Positions 26,300 to 35,330 of a stretch of 44,285 nucleotides of DNA are shown here, one piece after another. Position 1 is the stretch's first letter, and every line of letters starts with the position of its first letter. Below the pieces are notes generated by a model. The model ran no database searches, was not told where the DNA came from, and saw nothing but the letters and a program-made list of their open reading frames with translations. Made by a program: the position numbers and the translations under genes. Origin of the DNA: Pseudomonas sp. GM21 (lineage in GTDB: Bacteria; Pseudomonadota; Gammaproteobacteria; Pseudomonadales; Pseudomonadaceae); the NCBI RefSeq assembly GCF_000282215.1, contig NZ_AKJS01000097.1, positions 1 to 44,285 on the forward strand, read 5' to 3'.

Positions 26300-27139
26300 A
26301 TGATCAAGAAATGCTTGTTCCCAGCAGCCGGTTACGGTACTCGCTTCCTGCCAGCGACTAAAGCCATGCCCAAAGAAATGCTGCCGGTGGTGAACAAGCC
26401 ACTGATCCAGTACGGCGTCGAAGAAGCACTGGACGCTGGCCTGAACGAAATCTCGATCGTCACCGGTCGTGGCAAGCGCGCCCTCGAAGACCACTTCGAC
26501 ATCAGCTATGAGCTGGAAAACCAGATCAAGGGCACCGACAAGGAAAAATACCTGGTCGGCATCCGCAAGCTGCTGGACGAGTGCTCGTTCTCCTACACCC
26601 GTCAGACCGAAATGAAAGGCCTTGGCCACGCGATCCTGACGGGCCGCCCGTTGATCGGTGACGAGCCGTTCGCTGTGGTGCTGGCGGACGACTTGTGCGT
26701 CAACCTCGAAGGCGATGGCGTGCTGACCCAGATGGTCAAGCTGTACGAACAGTACCGTTGCACCATCGTCGCGATTCAGGAAGTGGATCCGCAGGAAACC
26801 AACAAGTACGGTGTAATCGCTGGCGAGTTGATCGCTGACGACCTGTACCGCGTTCGCAACATGGTCGAGAAACCGGCTCCGGAAGACGCTCCATCGAACC
26901 TGGCGATTATCGGTCGTTACATCCTGACTCCGGACATCTTCGAGCTGATCAAGCAAACCGAACCTGGTAAAGGTGGCGAGATCCAGATCACCGATGCGCT
27001 GATGAAACAGGCGAAAAACGGTTGCGTGATTGCCTACAAATTCAAGGGCAAGCGTTTTGACTGCGGTGGCGCCGAAGGCTACATCGAAGCAACCAATTTC
27101 TGCTTCGAGAACTTCTACAAGACTGGCAAGGCTTACTGA
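26300..27139 (+). CDS. galU: UTP-glucose-1-phosphate uridylyltransferase
   Basis: Enzyme of 279 residues making UDP-glucose from UTP and glucose-1-phosphate for exopolysaccharide, LPS and trehalose pathways. The nucleotidyltransferase signature is LFPAAGYGTRFLPATKAMPK (about residues 6-25). VNKPLIQYGVEEAL and ADDLCVNLEGDGVLTQM follow; YKFKGKRFDCGGAEGYIEAT near the C-terminus is typical. AAGGA precedes the ATG at 26300 by about eight bases. It is followed by a strong terminator and then by gorA, so it is probably its own unit. Confidence 0.96.
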   Translation: MIKKCLFPAAGYGTRFLPATKAMPKEMLPVVNKPLIQYGVEEALDAGLNEISIVTGRGKRALEDHFDISYELENQIKGTDKEKYLVGIRKLLDECSFSYTRQTEMKGLGHAILTGRPLIGDEPFAVVLADDLCVNLEGDGVLTQMVKLYEQYRCTIVAIQEVDPQETNKYGVIAGELIADDLYRVRNMVEKPAPEDAPSNLAIIGRYILTPDIFELIKQTEPGKGGEIQITDALMKQAKNGCVIAYKFKGKRFDCGGAEGYIEATNFCFENFYKTGKAY

Positions 27140-27162
27140 TAGCTGTTGACCTGCTTGTATTG

Positions 27163-27187
27163 AAAAGCCACCTCTGGGTGGCTTTTT
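27163..27187 (+). terminator. Terminator of galU
   Basis: AAAAGCCACC-TCTG-GGTGGCTTTTTC: stem of about eight pairs with a T run, 24 bp after the galU stop. Confidence 0.85.
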
Positions 27188-27269
27188 CATTTTCTGGCCC
27201 CATATCGTTTGCAGTACTTGCCCGGCGGACGTCTGCGGGTATGCTTGTGGACTGCCGAGGAGATTGAAA

Positions 27270-28628
27270 ATGGCCTTTGATTTTGATTTGTATGTGATTG
27301 GCGCAGGTTCCGGTGGTGTACGCGCTGCGCGATTTGCCGCCGGATTTGGCGCGAAAGTGGCCGTGGCCGAGAGCCGCTATCTGGGCGGCACCTGTGTGAA
27401 TGTCGGCTGTGTGCCGAAAAAATTGCTGGTCTACGGCGCCCACTTCGCCGAAGACTTCGAGCAGTCGTCCGGGTTTGGCTGGACGCTGGGCGAGGCGCAG
27501 TTTGACTGGGCCACGCTGATCGCCAACAAGGATCGCGAGATCAATCGCCTCAATGGCATTTACCGCAATTTGCTGGTCAACAGCGGCGTGATCTTGCATG
27601 AAGGTCACGCGAAAATCGTCGACCCGAATACGGTCGAGATCAATGGCGAACGCCATACGGCTAAAAACATCCTGATTGCGACCGGCGGCTGGCCGCAAAT
27701 CCCGGAAATACCGGGGCATGAGCATGCCATCAGTTCCAATCAGGCTTTCTTCCTCAAGGAATTGCCGAAACGTGTCCTGGTAGTCGGGGGTGGTTACATT
27801 GCCGTTGAGTTCGCGGGCATCTTCCACGGGCTGGGCGCCCAGACTACGTTGCTGTATCGCGGCGAGCTGTTCCTGCGCGGTTTTGACGGGGCGGTACGCA
27901 AGCATCTGCAGGAAGAGCTGACCAAGCGTGGCATGGACCTGCAATTCAATAGCGATATCGAACGCATCGACAAGCAGCCTGATGGCAGCCTGAAGGTGAC
28001 GCTCAAGGATGGTCGCGAGCTGGAGGCCGATTGTGTGTTCTATGCGACCGGTCGACGTCCGATGCTCGATAATCTCGGGTTGGAAAACACCGGGGTCAAG
28101 CTCGACAAGAAAGGCTTTATCGAGGTCGACGAGCAGTATCAGACGGCCGAGCCCTCGATCCTCGCGCTTGGCGATGTGATTGGTCGGGTTCAGCTGACGC
28201 CGGTCGCCTTGGCGGAAGGCATGGCCGTGGCGCGACGTTTGTTCAAGCCTGAGCAATACCGTCCGGTGGACTACAAGATGATTCCGACCGCCGTGTTCAG
28301 CCTGCCAAACATCGGTACTGTCGGTTTGAGCGAGGAAGATGCCCGCGAAGCTGGCCACGAGGTGGTGATCTTCGAAAGCCGCTTCCGCCCGATGAGGCTG
28401 ACCTTGACTGAATGCCAGGAACGCACGCTGATGAAGCTGGTGGTGGACGCCAAGACCGATAAGGTTTTGGGTTGTCACATGGTCGGGCCGGATGCCGGCG
28501 AGATCGTGCAGGGGCTGGCCATTGCCTTGAAGGCGGGGGCGACCAAGCGCGACTTCGACGAAACCATCGGCGTGCACCCGACGGCCGCCGAAGAGTTCGT
28601 CACCATGCGCACACCTGTCGCAGGTTAA
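27270..28628 (+). CDS. gorA: Glutathione-disulfide reductase
   Basis: FAD enzyme of 452 residues that reduces glutathione disulfide with NADPH. FAD-binding motif [14 protein letters not shown] opens the protein. The redox-active pair is in [14 protein letters not shown] (CxxxxC). The NADPH-binding motif is [14 protein letters not shown], followed by an Arg-containing stretch [13 protein letters not shown]. The C-terminal His-Glu dyad lies in [14 protein letters not shown]. The ATG at 27270 follows AGGAG by seven bases; a TTG two codons upstream is not needed. Its stop overlaps the convergent KfrA-like gene by four bases. It complements AhpC/F in oxidative defence. Confidence 0.95.
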   Translation: MAFDFDLYVIGAGSGGVRAARFAAGFGAKVAVAESRYLGGTCVNVGCVPKKLLVYGAHFAEDFEQSSGFGWTLGEAQFDWATLIANKDREINRLNGIYRNLLVNSGVILHEGHAKIVDPNTVEINGERHTAKNILIATGGWPQIPEIPGHEHAISSNQAFFLKELPKRVLVVGGGYIAVEFAGIFHGLGAQTTLLYRGELFLRGFDGAVRKHLQEELTKRGMDLQFNSDIERIDKQPDGSLKVTLKDGRELEADCVFYATGRRPMLDNLGLENTGVKLDKKGFIEVDEQYQTAEPSILALGDVIGRVQLTPVALAEGMAVARRLFKPEQYRPVDYKMIPTAVFSLPNIGTVGLSEEDAREAGHEVVIFESRFRPMRLTLTECQERTLMKLVVDAKTDKVLGCHMVGPDAGEIVQGLAIALKAGATKRDFDETIGVHPTAAEEFVTMRTPVAG

Positions 28629-29635
28629 TCGTCCTTCGCTGCGTCTGGCGCTGTCGCACTGACCGCCGCCAGGCGCACGCTTTCATCCAGGCTTGCCTGA
28701 GTCTTGAGCAACTGGATTTCCAGCGCTTTGATTATCTGCGACTGTTCGTCGACACTCTGTTTCAACGACTGACCTTCCAGCAGTGCGACGCGCAAACGTT
28801 CCTGGAGGAGGGTGCGTTCGCTGTCGATGCGATGGACCTGTTCCAGCAATTGGTCCTGTCGACTATTGGTTTGCTTGAGTTGGTCCTGCAACAGGCTCAA
28901 CTCTCTTTGGGCACCACGGTTCTCGGTGAACAAGCGCTCATTGTCGCGGTGCAGTTGAGTGATCTCGTCCTGGCGCACCATTGCGCTTTGCTGCGCCTGG
29001 CGCAACTCCATTTGAATCTGCTGCACCTGGCTTTCGTGGCGGCTTTGTTCCTGCTCACGCTGTTCTTTGACGGCGTTACGGTAGTGCTCCAATGCCTCGC
29101 GCGCGTGCAGATGTTTTTCTTCCAGCGAGCGGATCTGCTCGTCCTTGTCCTGCAAGCGTAATTCGAAACCGGCCAGCGCCTGATTCAGCCCGGCGTTGCG
29201 GGTTTGTTCCGTCTGCAACATTGAGCGGGTTTCTTGAAGCGAATCAGATTCCTGTGTCAGCGCCAGGCTTTGCATTTCGTACTGCTGATGCAATTCGGTG
29301 TTGCTCTCCTGCGCTTCTGCCAACTGGCTTTCCAGCGTTTTGCGCTGCTGTTCGAATGCCTCGCGAGCCTGGTCGATGGGTTCCTGGGCCTTCTCCTTCA
29401 GACGTTGCGCCAAGCGTGACACCAGGCCTGCCAGCTCGTCATCGATAGGTTCTGGCGCAGGTTCGGCGCGCTCGCGGCCGTCATCCAGTTCTTTCAGATA
29501 GCGGTGGATCGTGGTTTTCGAGCCCGTGTTTCCCATTTCGATCCGTACTGCATCAATGCTTGGGTTTTCACCTCGGGCAAGTATCGCCAACCGTGCCGCT
29601 TGCACCACTGCTTTATTTACGCCGCCACGAGCCAT
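28625..29635 (-). CDS. KfrA-like DNA-binding protein with a long coiled coil
   Basis: Protein of 336 residues with a short N-terminal DNA-binding domain ([20 protein letters not shown] ... [13 protein letters not shown], about 1-50) of the plasmid KfrA_N kind. A very long heptad-rich region follows (about 60-320: [20 protein letters not shown] and similar). KfrA is a plasmid-borne, autoregulatory, filament-forming protein linked to segregation. Here it sits in the chromosome next to a tyrosine recombinase, divergent from it. The start at 29635 is set by AGGAG five bases upstream. A cluster of GTAC tetranucleotides (29654-29689) and the palindrome TACGA-TT-TCGTA (29645-29656) lie just before it and could be its own operators. 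Confidence 0.8.
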   Translation of the reverse strand: MARGGVNKAVVQAARLAILARGENPSIDAVRIEMGNTGSKTTIHRYLKELDDGRERAEPAPEPIDDELAGLVSRLAQRLKEKAQEPIDQAREAFEQQRKTLESQLAEAQESNTELHQQYEMQSLALTQESDSLQETRSMLQTEQTRNAGLNQALAGFELRLQDKDEQIRSLEEKHLHAREALEHYRNAVKEQREQEQSRHESQVQQIQMELRQAQQSAMVRQDEITQLHRDNERLFTENRGAQRELSLLQDQLKQTNSRQDQLLEQVHRIDSERTLLQERLRVALLEGQSLKQSVDEQSQIIKALEIQLLKTQASLDESVRLAAVSATAPDAAKDD

Positions 29636-29644
29636 GAGTTCTCC

Positions 29645-29690
29645 TACGATTTCGTACTGTGGTACATGCCACCAAAGTACGCAGTGTACC
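29645..29690. promoter_or_regulatory. Repeat-rich control region between the KfrA-like and recombinase genes
   Basis: Within 46 bp there are the palindrome TACGA-TT-TCGTA (29645-29656), four GTAC tetranucleotides (starting 29654, 29662, 29677, 29686) and a GGTACA...TGTACC pair with an 18-base spacer (29661-29690). It lies immediately upstream of the KfrA-like start. Plausibly the autoregulatory site of KfrA; not proven. Confidence 0.4.
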
Positions 29691-29813
29691 ATCTGAAAAA
29701 TAAAGTTAAATGATGTCAGTTTGTCATGCGGGATATACTGGTATTACCCCGTGTGATGAGCCGTACAATGTGATTGCACCCGCCAAAGCGGTACGTTTTA
29801 GAGAGTTGAACCG

Positions 29814-30752
29814 ATGACCGAGCTGGATCGATACCTACAGGCCGCCACGCGCGACAACACCCGCCGCAGCTACCGGGCGGCCATCGAGCATTTCGAAGTT
29901 AGTTGGGGCGGGTTTCTGCCTGCGACTGCCGACAGCGTCGCGCGCTACCTGGTGGCGTATGCGGGGGAGTTATCGATCAACACGCTGAAGTTGCGTTTGT
30001 CGGCGCTGGCGCAGTGGCACAACAGCCAGGGTTTTCCCGACCCGACCAAAACGCCGGTGGTACGTAAAGTCTTCAAGGGCATTCGCGCGTTGCACCCGGC
30101 CCAGGAGAAACAGGCCGCACCCTTGCAGCTTCAGCATCTGGAGCAGGTGGTTGCCTGGCTGGAACTGGAAGCACAAACCGCCAAATCTCAAGATGATCAA
30201 CCGACTCTCCTGAGAGCAAGGCGCGACATGGCGCTGATTCTCCTCGGATTCTGGCGCGGGTTTCGAAGTGATGAGTTGTGCCGTGTACAGATCGAACACG
30301 TTCAAGCGATCGCAAACTCAGGCATCACGCTTTATTTGCCGCGAACCAAGAGCGACCGCGAGAACCTCGGCAAGACCTACCAGACCCCAGCCTTACAGCG
30401 TCTTTGCCCGGTGAACGCCTACATTCAGTGGATCACCGAAGCGGCCCTGGTTCGCGGGCCGGTCTTTCGAGGCATCGACCGCTGGGGCCACTTGAGCGAA
30501 GAGGGGCTGCACGCCAACAGCGTCATCCCGCTACTGCGGCAGGCCCTGGAGCGTGCCGGTATTCCCGCCGAGCACTACACCAGTCACTCCTTGCGACGCG
30601 GGTTTGCCAGTTGGGCGCATCAGAGCGGTTGGGACTTGAAGTCGTTGATGAGTTACGTGGGCTGGAAGGATATGAAGTCGGCCATGCGCTATGTTGAAGC
30701 CAGCCCGTTTCTCGGCATGGCTCGACTCACCGAAAAGCCGTTGGCGCTGTAG
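29814..30752 (+). CDS. Tyrosine recombinase / site-specific integrase
   Basis: Recombinase of 312 residues, a DNA strand-exchange enzyme. The N-terminal SAM-like core-binding domain runs about 1-95 (RDNTRRSYRAAIEHFEVSW). Catalytic residues can be placed: R151 in GFRSDELCRV, K179 in PRTKSD, H258 and R261 in SHSLRRGF, W284 replacing the usual second His in YVGWKD (as in Cre), and nucleophile Y293 in MRYVEA. All are present, so it should be active. It is divergent from the KfrA-like gene and followed by ahpC. No attachment site, phage gene or element boundary was seen around it, so it may be a resident recombinase. ATG at 29814 after GAGAG. Confidence 0.88.
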   Translation: MTELDRYLQAATRDNTRRSYRAAIEHFEVSWGGFLPATADSVARYLVAYAGELSINTLKLRLSALAQWHNSQGFPDPTKTPVVRKVFKGIRALHPAQEKQAAPLQLQHLEQVVAWLELEAQTAKSQDDQPTLLRARRDMALILLGFWRGFRSDELCRVQIEHVQAIANSGITLYLPRTKSDRENLGKTYQTPALQRLCPVNAYIQWITEAALVRGPVFRGIDRWGHLSEEGLHANSVIPLLRQALERAGIPAEHYTSHSLRRGFASWAHQSGWDLKSLMSYVGWKDMKSAMRYVEASPFLGMARLTEKPLAL

Positions 30753-30765
30753 ATCACGTTTTCTT

Positions 30766-30788
30766 CTATTAATACCGTCGGCTAATAG
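30766..30788. promoter_or_regulatory. LysR-type box upstream of ahpC
   Basis: CTATTA-N11-TAATAG, a perfect inverted repeat with the T-N11-A spacing of LysR-family sites, 115 bp before the ahpC start. OxyR is of this family and controls ahpC in many bacteria, but the spacing between the ATAG/CTAT quartets does not follow the OxyR rule exactly. Confidence 0.35.
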
Positions 30789-30902
30789 CGAAAACAAATC
30801 AGCAGCATGAGGTTTGCCAATGAGCCATCCGGTGATCGAGTGGGTAGGATTCACCCCATCAACTTGTTAACCAAACTTTTCAACCCTGACGGAGAGTCAT
30901 CG

Positions 30903-31466
30903 ATGCCTATCATCAACAGCCAAGTTAAACCATTCAAAGCTGACGCCTTCAAAAATGGCGACTTCGTACACGTGTCGGACGCTGACCTGAAAGGCAAGTG
31001 GTCTGTCGTTTTCTTCTACCCGGCTGACTTCACCTTCGTTTGCCCGACCGAGCTGGAAGACCTGGCTGACAACTACGACGCGTTCCAGAAACTGGGCGTC
31101 GAGATCTACAGCGTTTCCACCGATACCCACTTTGCCCACGCTGCCTGGCACAACACTTCGCCAGCCATCGGCAAGATCCAGTACACCATGATCGGCGACC
31201 CGACTCACGCTATCTCCCGCAACTTCGACGTGTTGATTGAAGAAGCAGGCCTGGCTGACCGTGGCACCTTCGTGATCAACCCTGAAGGCCAGATCAAAAT
31301 CGTTGAACTGAACGATGGCGGCGTTGGCCGTGACGCTTCCGAGCTGCTGCGCAAAATCAAGGCTGCCCAGTACGTCGCTGCTCACCCGGGCCAGGTTTGC
31401 CCAGCCAAGTGGAAAGAAGGCGAGGCCACTCTGGCTCCGTCCCTGGACCTGGTCGGCAAGATCTAA
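30903..31466 (+). CDS. ahpC: Alkyl hydroperoxide reductase subunit C (typical 2-Cys peroxiredoxin)
   Basis: Peroxiredoxin of 187 residues that reduces peroxides. The peroxidatic Cys47 is in [12 protein letters not shown]; resolving Cys166 in [10 protein letters not shown]. Both match the E. coli positions. [16 protein letters not shown] and [13 protein letters not shown] are family segments. The ATG at 30903 follows GGAGAG; a longer in-frame start at 30807 lacks support. It is followed by a strong hairpin terminator and then ahpF, its reductase. Confidence 0.96.
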   Translation: MPIINSQVKPFKADAFKNGDFVHVSDADLKGKWSVVFFYPADFTFVCPTELEDLADNYDAFQKLGVEIYSVSTDTHFAHAAWHNTSPAIGKIQYTMIGDPTHAISRNFDVLIEEAGLADRGTFVINPEGQIKIVELNDGGVGRDASELLRKIKAAQYVAAHPGQVCPAKWKEGEATLAPSLDLVGKI

Positions 31467-31526
31467 GTCTGTGAGCGCTTCATCAGGGCGGTACGCCGCA
31501 CCTACTCAGTAAGCTGCACCGCCCTC

Positions 31527-31563
31527 AAAAACGCCCGGGCGAGATTCGCTCGGGCGTTTTTTT
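31527..31563. terminator. Terminator between ahpC and ahpF
   Basis: Arms ACGCCCGGGCGA and TCGCTCGGGCGT flanked by an A run and seven T. Stem of about 11 pairs with one mismatch. It lies only 40 bp before the ahpF start, so it probably throttles readthrough from ahpC to ahpF rather than separating independent units. Confidence 0.85.
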
Positions 31564-31603
31564 ATGCCTGCTTTTTATGAAACAGCAAAAGGAAATCGCC
31601 CGT

Positions 31604-33169
31604 ATGTTGGACGCCAATCTTAAAGCCCAGTTGAAGTCGTACCTGGAACGGGTCACCCAGCCGATCGAGATCGTTGCTTCCCTCGACGACGGTGCGAAAT
31701 CCCAGGAATTGCTTGAACTATTGAAAGACGTTGCCAGTCTTTCCACGCAAATTACCTTGCTCGATAACGGTGACGATGCACGCAAGCCATCGTTCTCGAT
31801 CAATCGCCCGGGAGCCGATATCAGCCTGCGTTTCGCCGGCATCCCGATGGGCCACGAATTCACTTCGTTAGTGTTGGCGCTGCTGCAAGTCGGCGGCCAC
31901 CCTTCGAAGGCCAGTGCTGAAGTGATCGAACAGATTCGCTCACTCAAAGGCGAGTTCAGCTTCGAGACCTACTTCTCGCTGTCCTGCCAGAACTGCCCGG
32001 ACGTCGTTCAGGCGTTGAACCTGATGGCCGTGCTGAACCCGAACATCCGTCACGTCGCCATCGACGGTGCACTGTTCCAGGCCGAAGTCGATGAGCGCCA
32101 GGTCATGGCGGTGCCCAGTGTCTACCTCAACGGTGTGAATTTCGGCCAGGGCCGCATGGGCCTGGAAGAGATCCTCGCCAAGCTCGACACCAGCGGTATC
32201 GAGCGTCAAGCCGAGAAGCTCAGCGCCAAGGACGCCTTCGATGTATTGGTCGTTGGCGGTGGCCCGGCCGGTGCAGCGGCGGCCATCTACGCGGCGCGTA
32301 AAGGCATTCGCACTGGTGTGGCGGCGGAACGTTTTGGTGGGCAGGTGCTCGACACCATGGCCATCGAAAACTTTATTTCCGTGCAGGAAACCGAAGGGCC
32401 GAAACTGGCCAGTGCCCTTGAAGAACACGTTAAGCAATACGACGTCGATATCATGAACCTGCAGCGGGCTACCGCGTTGATTCCAGCGAAGAATCCCGGC
32501 GAGTTGCATGAGGTGCGGTTCGAAAGCGGTGCCACGCTGAAAACCAAGGCGCTGATTCTTGCCACGGGCGCGCGCTGGCGTGAAATGGGTGTGCCGGGCG
32601 AACAGCAATACAAAGCCAAAGGCGTATGTTTCTGCCCGCACTGCGACGGTCCGCTGTTCAAGGGCAAGCGTGTGGCGGTGATCGGCGGCGGTAACTCCGG
32701 TGTTGAAGCGGCGATCGACCTGGCCGGCATTGTGTCTCACGTAACGCTGCTGGAGTTCGATGTGCAATTGCGCGCCGACGCGGTCTTGCAGCGCAAGTTG
32801 CACAGCCTGCCCAACGTCACTGTGATCACCAGTGCGCAGACCACCGAAGTGTTGGGAGACGGACAGAAGGTCAACGGCTTGCGCTACAAGGATCGTCAGT
32901 CAGACGAGTTGCGTACGGTCGAGCTGGAAGGCATCTTTGTGCAGATCGGTTTGCTGCCTAACACCGACTGGCTCAAGGGCACTGTCGAGTTGTCGCCTCG
33001 TGGCGAGATCATCGTCGATGCTCGCGGTGAAACCTCGATGCCGGGCGTGTTTGCCGCCGGTGACGTGACCACCGTGCCGTACAAACAGATCGTGATCGCC
33101 GTGGGCGAGGGTGCGAAGGCTTCCCTGAGCGCGTTCGATCACCTGATCCGGACCTCGGCCCCGGCGTAA
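31604..33169 (+). CDS. ahpF: Alkyl hydroperoxide reductase subunit F
   Basis: Flavoprotein of 521 residues that passes electrons from NADH to AhpC. The N-terminal thioredoxin-like pair carries C128/C131 in [10 protein letters not shown]. The FAD motif is [22 protein letters not shown] motif [17 protein letters not shown]. The second redox centre is C344/C347 in [11 protein letters not shown] placed the start at the ATG at 31604, which gives the usual N-terminus [17 protein letters not shown]; an ATG nine codons earlier (31577) is possible but adds an atypical extension. It is separated from ahpC by a terminator, so expression depends on readthrough or a hidden promoter. Confidence 0.94.
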   Translation: MLDANLKAQLKSYLERVTQPIEIVASLDDGAKSQELLELLKDVASLSTQITLLDNGDDARKPSFSINRPGADISLRFAGIPMGHEFTSLVLALLQVGGHPSKASAEVIEQIRSLKGEFSFETYFSLSCQNCPDVVQALNLMAVLNPNIRHVAIDGALFQAEVDERQVMAVPSVYLNGVNFGQGRMGLEEILAKLDTSGIERQAEKLSAKDAFDVLVVGGGPAGAAAAIYAARKGIRTGVAAERFGGQVLDTMAIENFISVQETEGPKLASALEEHVKQYDVDIMNLQRATALIPAKNPGELHEVRFESGATLKTKALILATGARWREMGVPGEQQYKAKGVCFCPHCDGPLFKGKRVAVIGGGNSGVEAAIDLAGIVSHVTLLEFDVQLRADAVLQRKLHSLPNVTVITSAQTTEVLGDGQKVNGLRYKDRQSDELRTVELEGIFVQIGLLPNTDWLKGTVELSPRGEIIVDARGETSMPGVFAAGDVTTVPYKQIVIAVGEGAKASLSAFDHLIRTSAPA

Positions 33170-33186
33170 ACGCCGACGCTGAGAAC

Positions 33187-33221
33187 AAAAAAACCCCATG
33201 AGTGATCATGGGGTTTTTTTG
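33187..33221. terminator. Terminator of ahpF
   Basis: AACCCCATGA-GTGA-TCATGGGGTT flanked by A and T runs, 18 bp after the ahpF stop; it should work in both directions. Confidence 0.85.
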
Positions 33222-33233
33222 TGCCTTGCCCAT

Positions 33234-33343
33234 GATCGTTCCCACGCTCTGCGTGGGAATGCAGCCCGGGACGCTCCGCGTCCAAAAAAGGCGTGACGCA
33301 GAGCGTCACAGGAGGCGTTACCACGCAGAGCGTGGGAACGATC
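33234..33343. repeat. GATCGTTCCCACGC inverted-repeat element, copy 1
   Basis: About 110-bp element with terminal inverted repeats GATCGTTCCCACGC and GCGTGGGAACGATC, and inner arms GGACGCTCCGCGTCC and GACGCAGAGCGTC. A second copy is at 39536-39648. Typical Pseudomonas dispersed repeat (REP/MITE-like), non-coding, lying in the gap between ahpF and gloA. Confidence 0.75.
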
Positions 33344-33362
33344 GGGGAATGCTCAGTGGGGC

Positions 33363-33884
33363 TTACAGTGGCGCAGGCTGAATGATCTCGACCCAGTACG
33401 CATCCGGGTCCTTGATGAAGGCCAGGCTTTTCATGCGCCCGTCATTCAAGCGCTTCTGGAAATCACAGCCCAGCGCTTCAAAACGCTCGCACGCTGCGCG
33501 GATGTCCGGTACGGAAATGCAGATATGACCGAAACCACGCGGGTCAGTGTTGCCGTTGTGGTAGGCGAAGTCAGGGTCGTTCTCGGTCCCGTGGTTGTGG
33601 GTCAGTTCGAGAATGCCAGGGATCGACTTCATCCACTCGGTGCGTGCAGCGGCGTCGGCCGGGATCTGGTTTTTGTCGACCAGGGCCAGGAAATACAGAC
33701 TGAATTCCGCTTCCGGGAAATCGCGTTTTTCCACCAGCGAGAAACCGAGGATGCGCGTGTAGAAATCCAGGGACTTAGTGATGTCCTTGACCCGAAGCAT
33801 GGTGTGGTTGAAGACGAACTTCTGGGTCGCGGTGTCAGGCTGGGCGGTGACGCCTGGGAAAGTGTTCAATTCGTGCAGGCTCAT
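33363..33884 (-). CDS. gloA: Lactoylglutathione lyase (glyoxalase I)
   Basis: Enzyme of 173 residues converting the methylglyoxal-glutathione adduct to S-lactoylglutathione. It has the glyoxalase fold with metal ligands in FNHTMLRVKDITKSLDFYTR (first His), ILELTHNHGTE (Glu) and GFGHICISVPDI (second His), and a final Glu in YWVEIIQPAPL. The length fits the larger class of GloA. ATG at 33884 with GGAGG nearby upstream. It stands alone next to a repeat element. Its glutathione use fits with gorA in the window. Confidence 0.92.
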   Translation of the reverse strand: MSLHELNTFPGVTAQPDTATQKFVFNHTMLRVKDITKSLDFYTRILGFSLVEKRDFPEAEFSLYFLALVDKNQIPADAAARTEWMKSIPGILELTHNHGTENDPDFAYHNGNTDPRGFGHICISVPDIRAACERFEALGCDFQKRLNDGRMKSLAFIKDPDAYWVEIIQPAPL

Positions 33885-34029
33885 GGGCCCTCCGGAAAAT
33901 AAGTGGGGCTAACGAATGGCGACAATGATACGCAACGCCTCAGACATCACCAAACCAAAACCGTCAGCTATTGCCTGACAGGCGGGCGAGGCTCAGACTT
34001 TACGGCTCAGTCCGTGAGTGTTTATTGCA

Positions 34030-34554
34030 ATGGTTCGATTCTGTCACTCGATGTTCATCATGCTCGGCATCTTGTCTGCGATTACCAGCGCTCATGCACA
34101 GGTGCCTCAGGTGATATGGCCCAGTGGCTGGGAAGTCGAAGCTCTTGCGCAGGACGATGCCGGCGCTAAAGTGTCCCGTCAGCGCGCGGTCAAAAACGAT
34201 CAAAGCGGCACGCCGGTGATGGTCATGGAATTGACCATGACTCAGGTGGAAAGCGGTCACCAGGTGAATGTGCAAGGCGTGTTGCTTGAAATGCGTAAAG
34301 CGGTGCAAAAGGACTTCTTTCAAAGCGGCTACCAAAGTGTCTGTAACAAAGTTCATCCCACGACACTGAGCCGCCTGTCGGCCCTGGAAACTACCTGCAC
34401 CATTACTCAGAACGGACGACATGTGCTGTCGCAAACATTGGTGGGGGCGGTGGATGCCGATAACGCCTATGTTCTTTCGTACGCGGGGCAAGCCGAGGCT
34501 TATAAGGAAAGCCAGGAAGAAATTGAAGCAGTCCGTAACAGCCTGAAACTTTAG
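34030..34554 (+). CDS. Small secreted protein, DUF4946-like
   Basis: Exported protein of 174 residues. The signal peptide MVRFCHSMFIMLGILSAITS ends AHA-QVP. The mature part begins VPQVIWPSGWEVEALAQDD and contains SRQRAVKNDQSGTPVMVMEL and CTITQNGRHVLSQTLVG, which resemble the Pseudomonas DUF4946 group; this family call is from memory. Two cysteines could form a disulphide (SVCNKV, TTCTIT). The start could also be GTG at 34018; I prefer ATG at 34030 because the signal peptide begins cleanly there. No function is known. Confidence 0.65.
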   Translation: MVRFCHSMFIMLGILSAITSAHAQVPQVIWPSGWEVEALAQDDAGAKVSRQRAVKNDQSGTPVMVMELTMTQVESGHQVNVQGVLLEMRKAVQKDFFQSGYQSVCNKVHPTTLSRLSALETTCTITQNGRHVLSQTLVGAVDADNAYVLSYAGQAEAYKESQEEIEAVRNSLKL

Positions 34555-34686
34555 TGTCGGCGTTTAACGTGGCGACGGATTTGGGCGGGTTTCGACATTT
34601 TTAGATACCCAAAGGCATTAAGCATAAAGTTAATCGGCAAGTTGCGAGTTGATCCACGCCGATCGTTGCATTTAGAAGGCATCCAT

Positions 34687-34718
34687 AAAAAAAGCCCTGC
34701 ATTGGCAGGGCTTTTTTA
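34687..34718. terminator. Bidirectional terminator
   Basis: GCCCTGC-ATTG-GCAGGGC flanked by A and T runs, 13 bp after the H-NS-like gene stop; it can serve both that gene and the one at 34030-34554. Confidence 0.8.
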
Positions 34719-34731
34719 TAACCGCTAGCTG

Positions 34732-35097
34732 TTAGCTGCGCAGCCAGGAGTCAACAGTGGATGCACCGTATTGTTCCTTCCAAGCCTTCAGGCCACGGTG
34801 GTTGCCACCCTTGGTTTCAATCAGTTCACCGGTGTGCGGGTTCTGATAGACCTTGACCACGCGAGCACGGCGGGTTTTAGGTGTTTTTGCTTGTTGCAGA
34901 CCGGATTTTGCCGGGTTCGGATCGAGAATGGCGACGATGTCACGCAGGCTCTTGCCGTAGGTTTTCATCAGCCCCTGGAGCTTTTCTTCGAATTCGATTT
35001 CTTTCTTGAGCCCGGCATCGTTCTTCAGCGACTCCAGCTGCTTGAGCTGTTCCTGAAGGGCCTTTTCAGCTGCGCGAAATTCAGCGAGTCTGGACAA
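34732..35097 (-). CDS. H-NS-family nucleoid protein of the MvaT/MvaU type, TTG start
   Basis: DNA-binding silencer of 121 residues. The N-terminal oligomerisation helix runs LSRLAEFRAAEKALQEQLKQ, with KKEIEFEEKLQGLMKTYGKS next. The C-terminal AT-hook-like DNA-binding domain has RARVVKVYQNPHTGELIETK and GGNHRGLKAWKEQYG. This matches the MvaT/MvaU/MvaV group that silences A+T-rich genes in Pseudomonas. No ATG is available in frame; the TTG at 35097 has GGAG eight bases upstream and gives the usual N-terminus MSRLAEF. Length fits the group. Which paralogue it is cannot be decided here. Confidence 0.88.
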   Translation of the reverse strand: MSRLAEFRAAEKALQEQLKQLESLKNDAGLKKEIEFEEKLQGLMKTYGKSLRDIVAILDPNPAKSGLQQAKTPKTRRARVVKVYQNPHTGELIETKGGNHRGLKAWKEQYGASTVDSWLRS

Positions 35098-35330
35098 TAT
35101 CTTTACTCCAATAGTGTGTTTGGCTGATACCAACCGCAAACAAAGCTATAAGCCAAGAGCCTTGAAGCGACTCGGTGATAGTGGCTCACCTGCCAGATTT
35201 GCACAGGCATGAAAAATTGTAGTAGTTAATTGGCCAAGAGTAAATCCTGACGTTTTCTTCATGTAACAACCGTAGTCTTTTGATTCAATTTGGTGCGGGT
35301 TGTCGATGTCCCGTCGCTTAAAGTCACTAG

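Noticed and set aside
27042..28577. A 511-residue open frame antisense to gorA
   Set aside because: gorA motifs (FAD, CxxxxC, NADPH) fix the forward frame; the reverse frame has no recognisable family and no start signal.
29814..30752. Recombinase as the marker of a prophage or genomic island
   Set aside because: Its neighbours gorA and ahpC are housekeeping, and no tRNA, attachment repeats or phage genes are visible.
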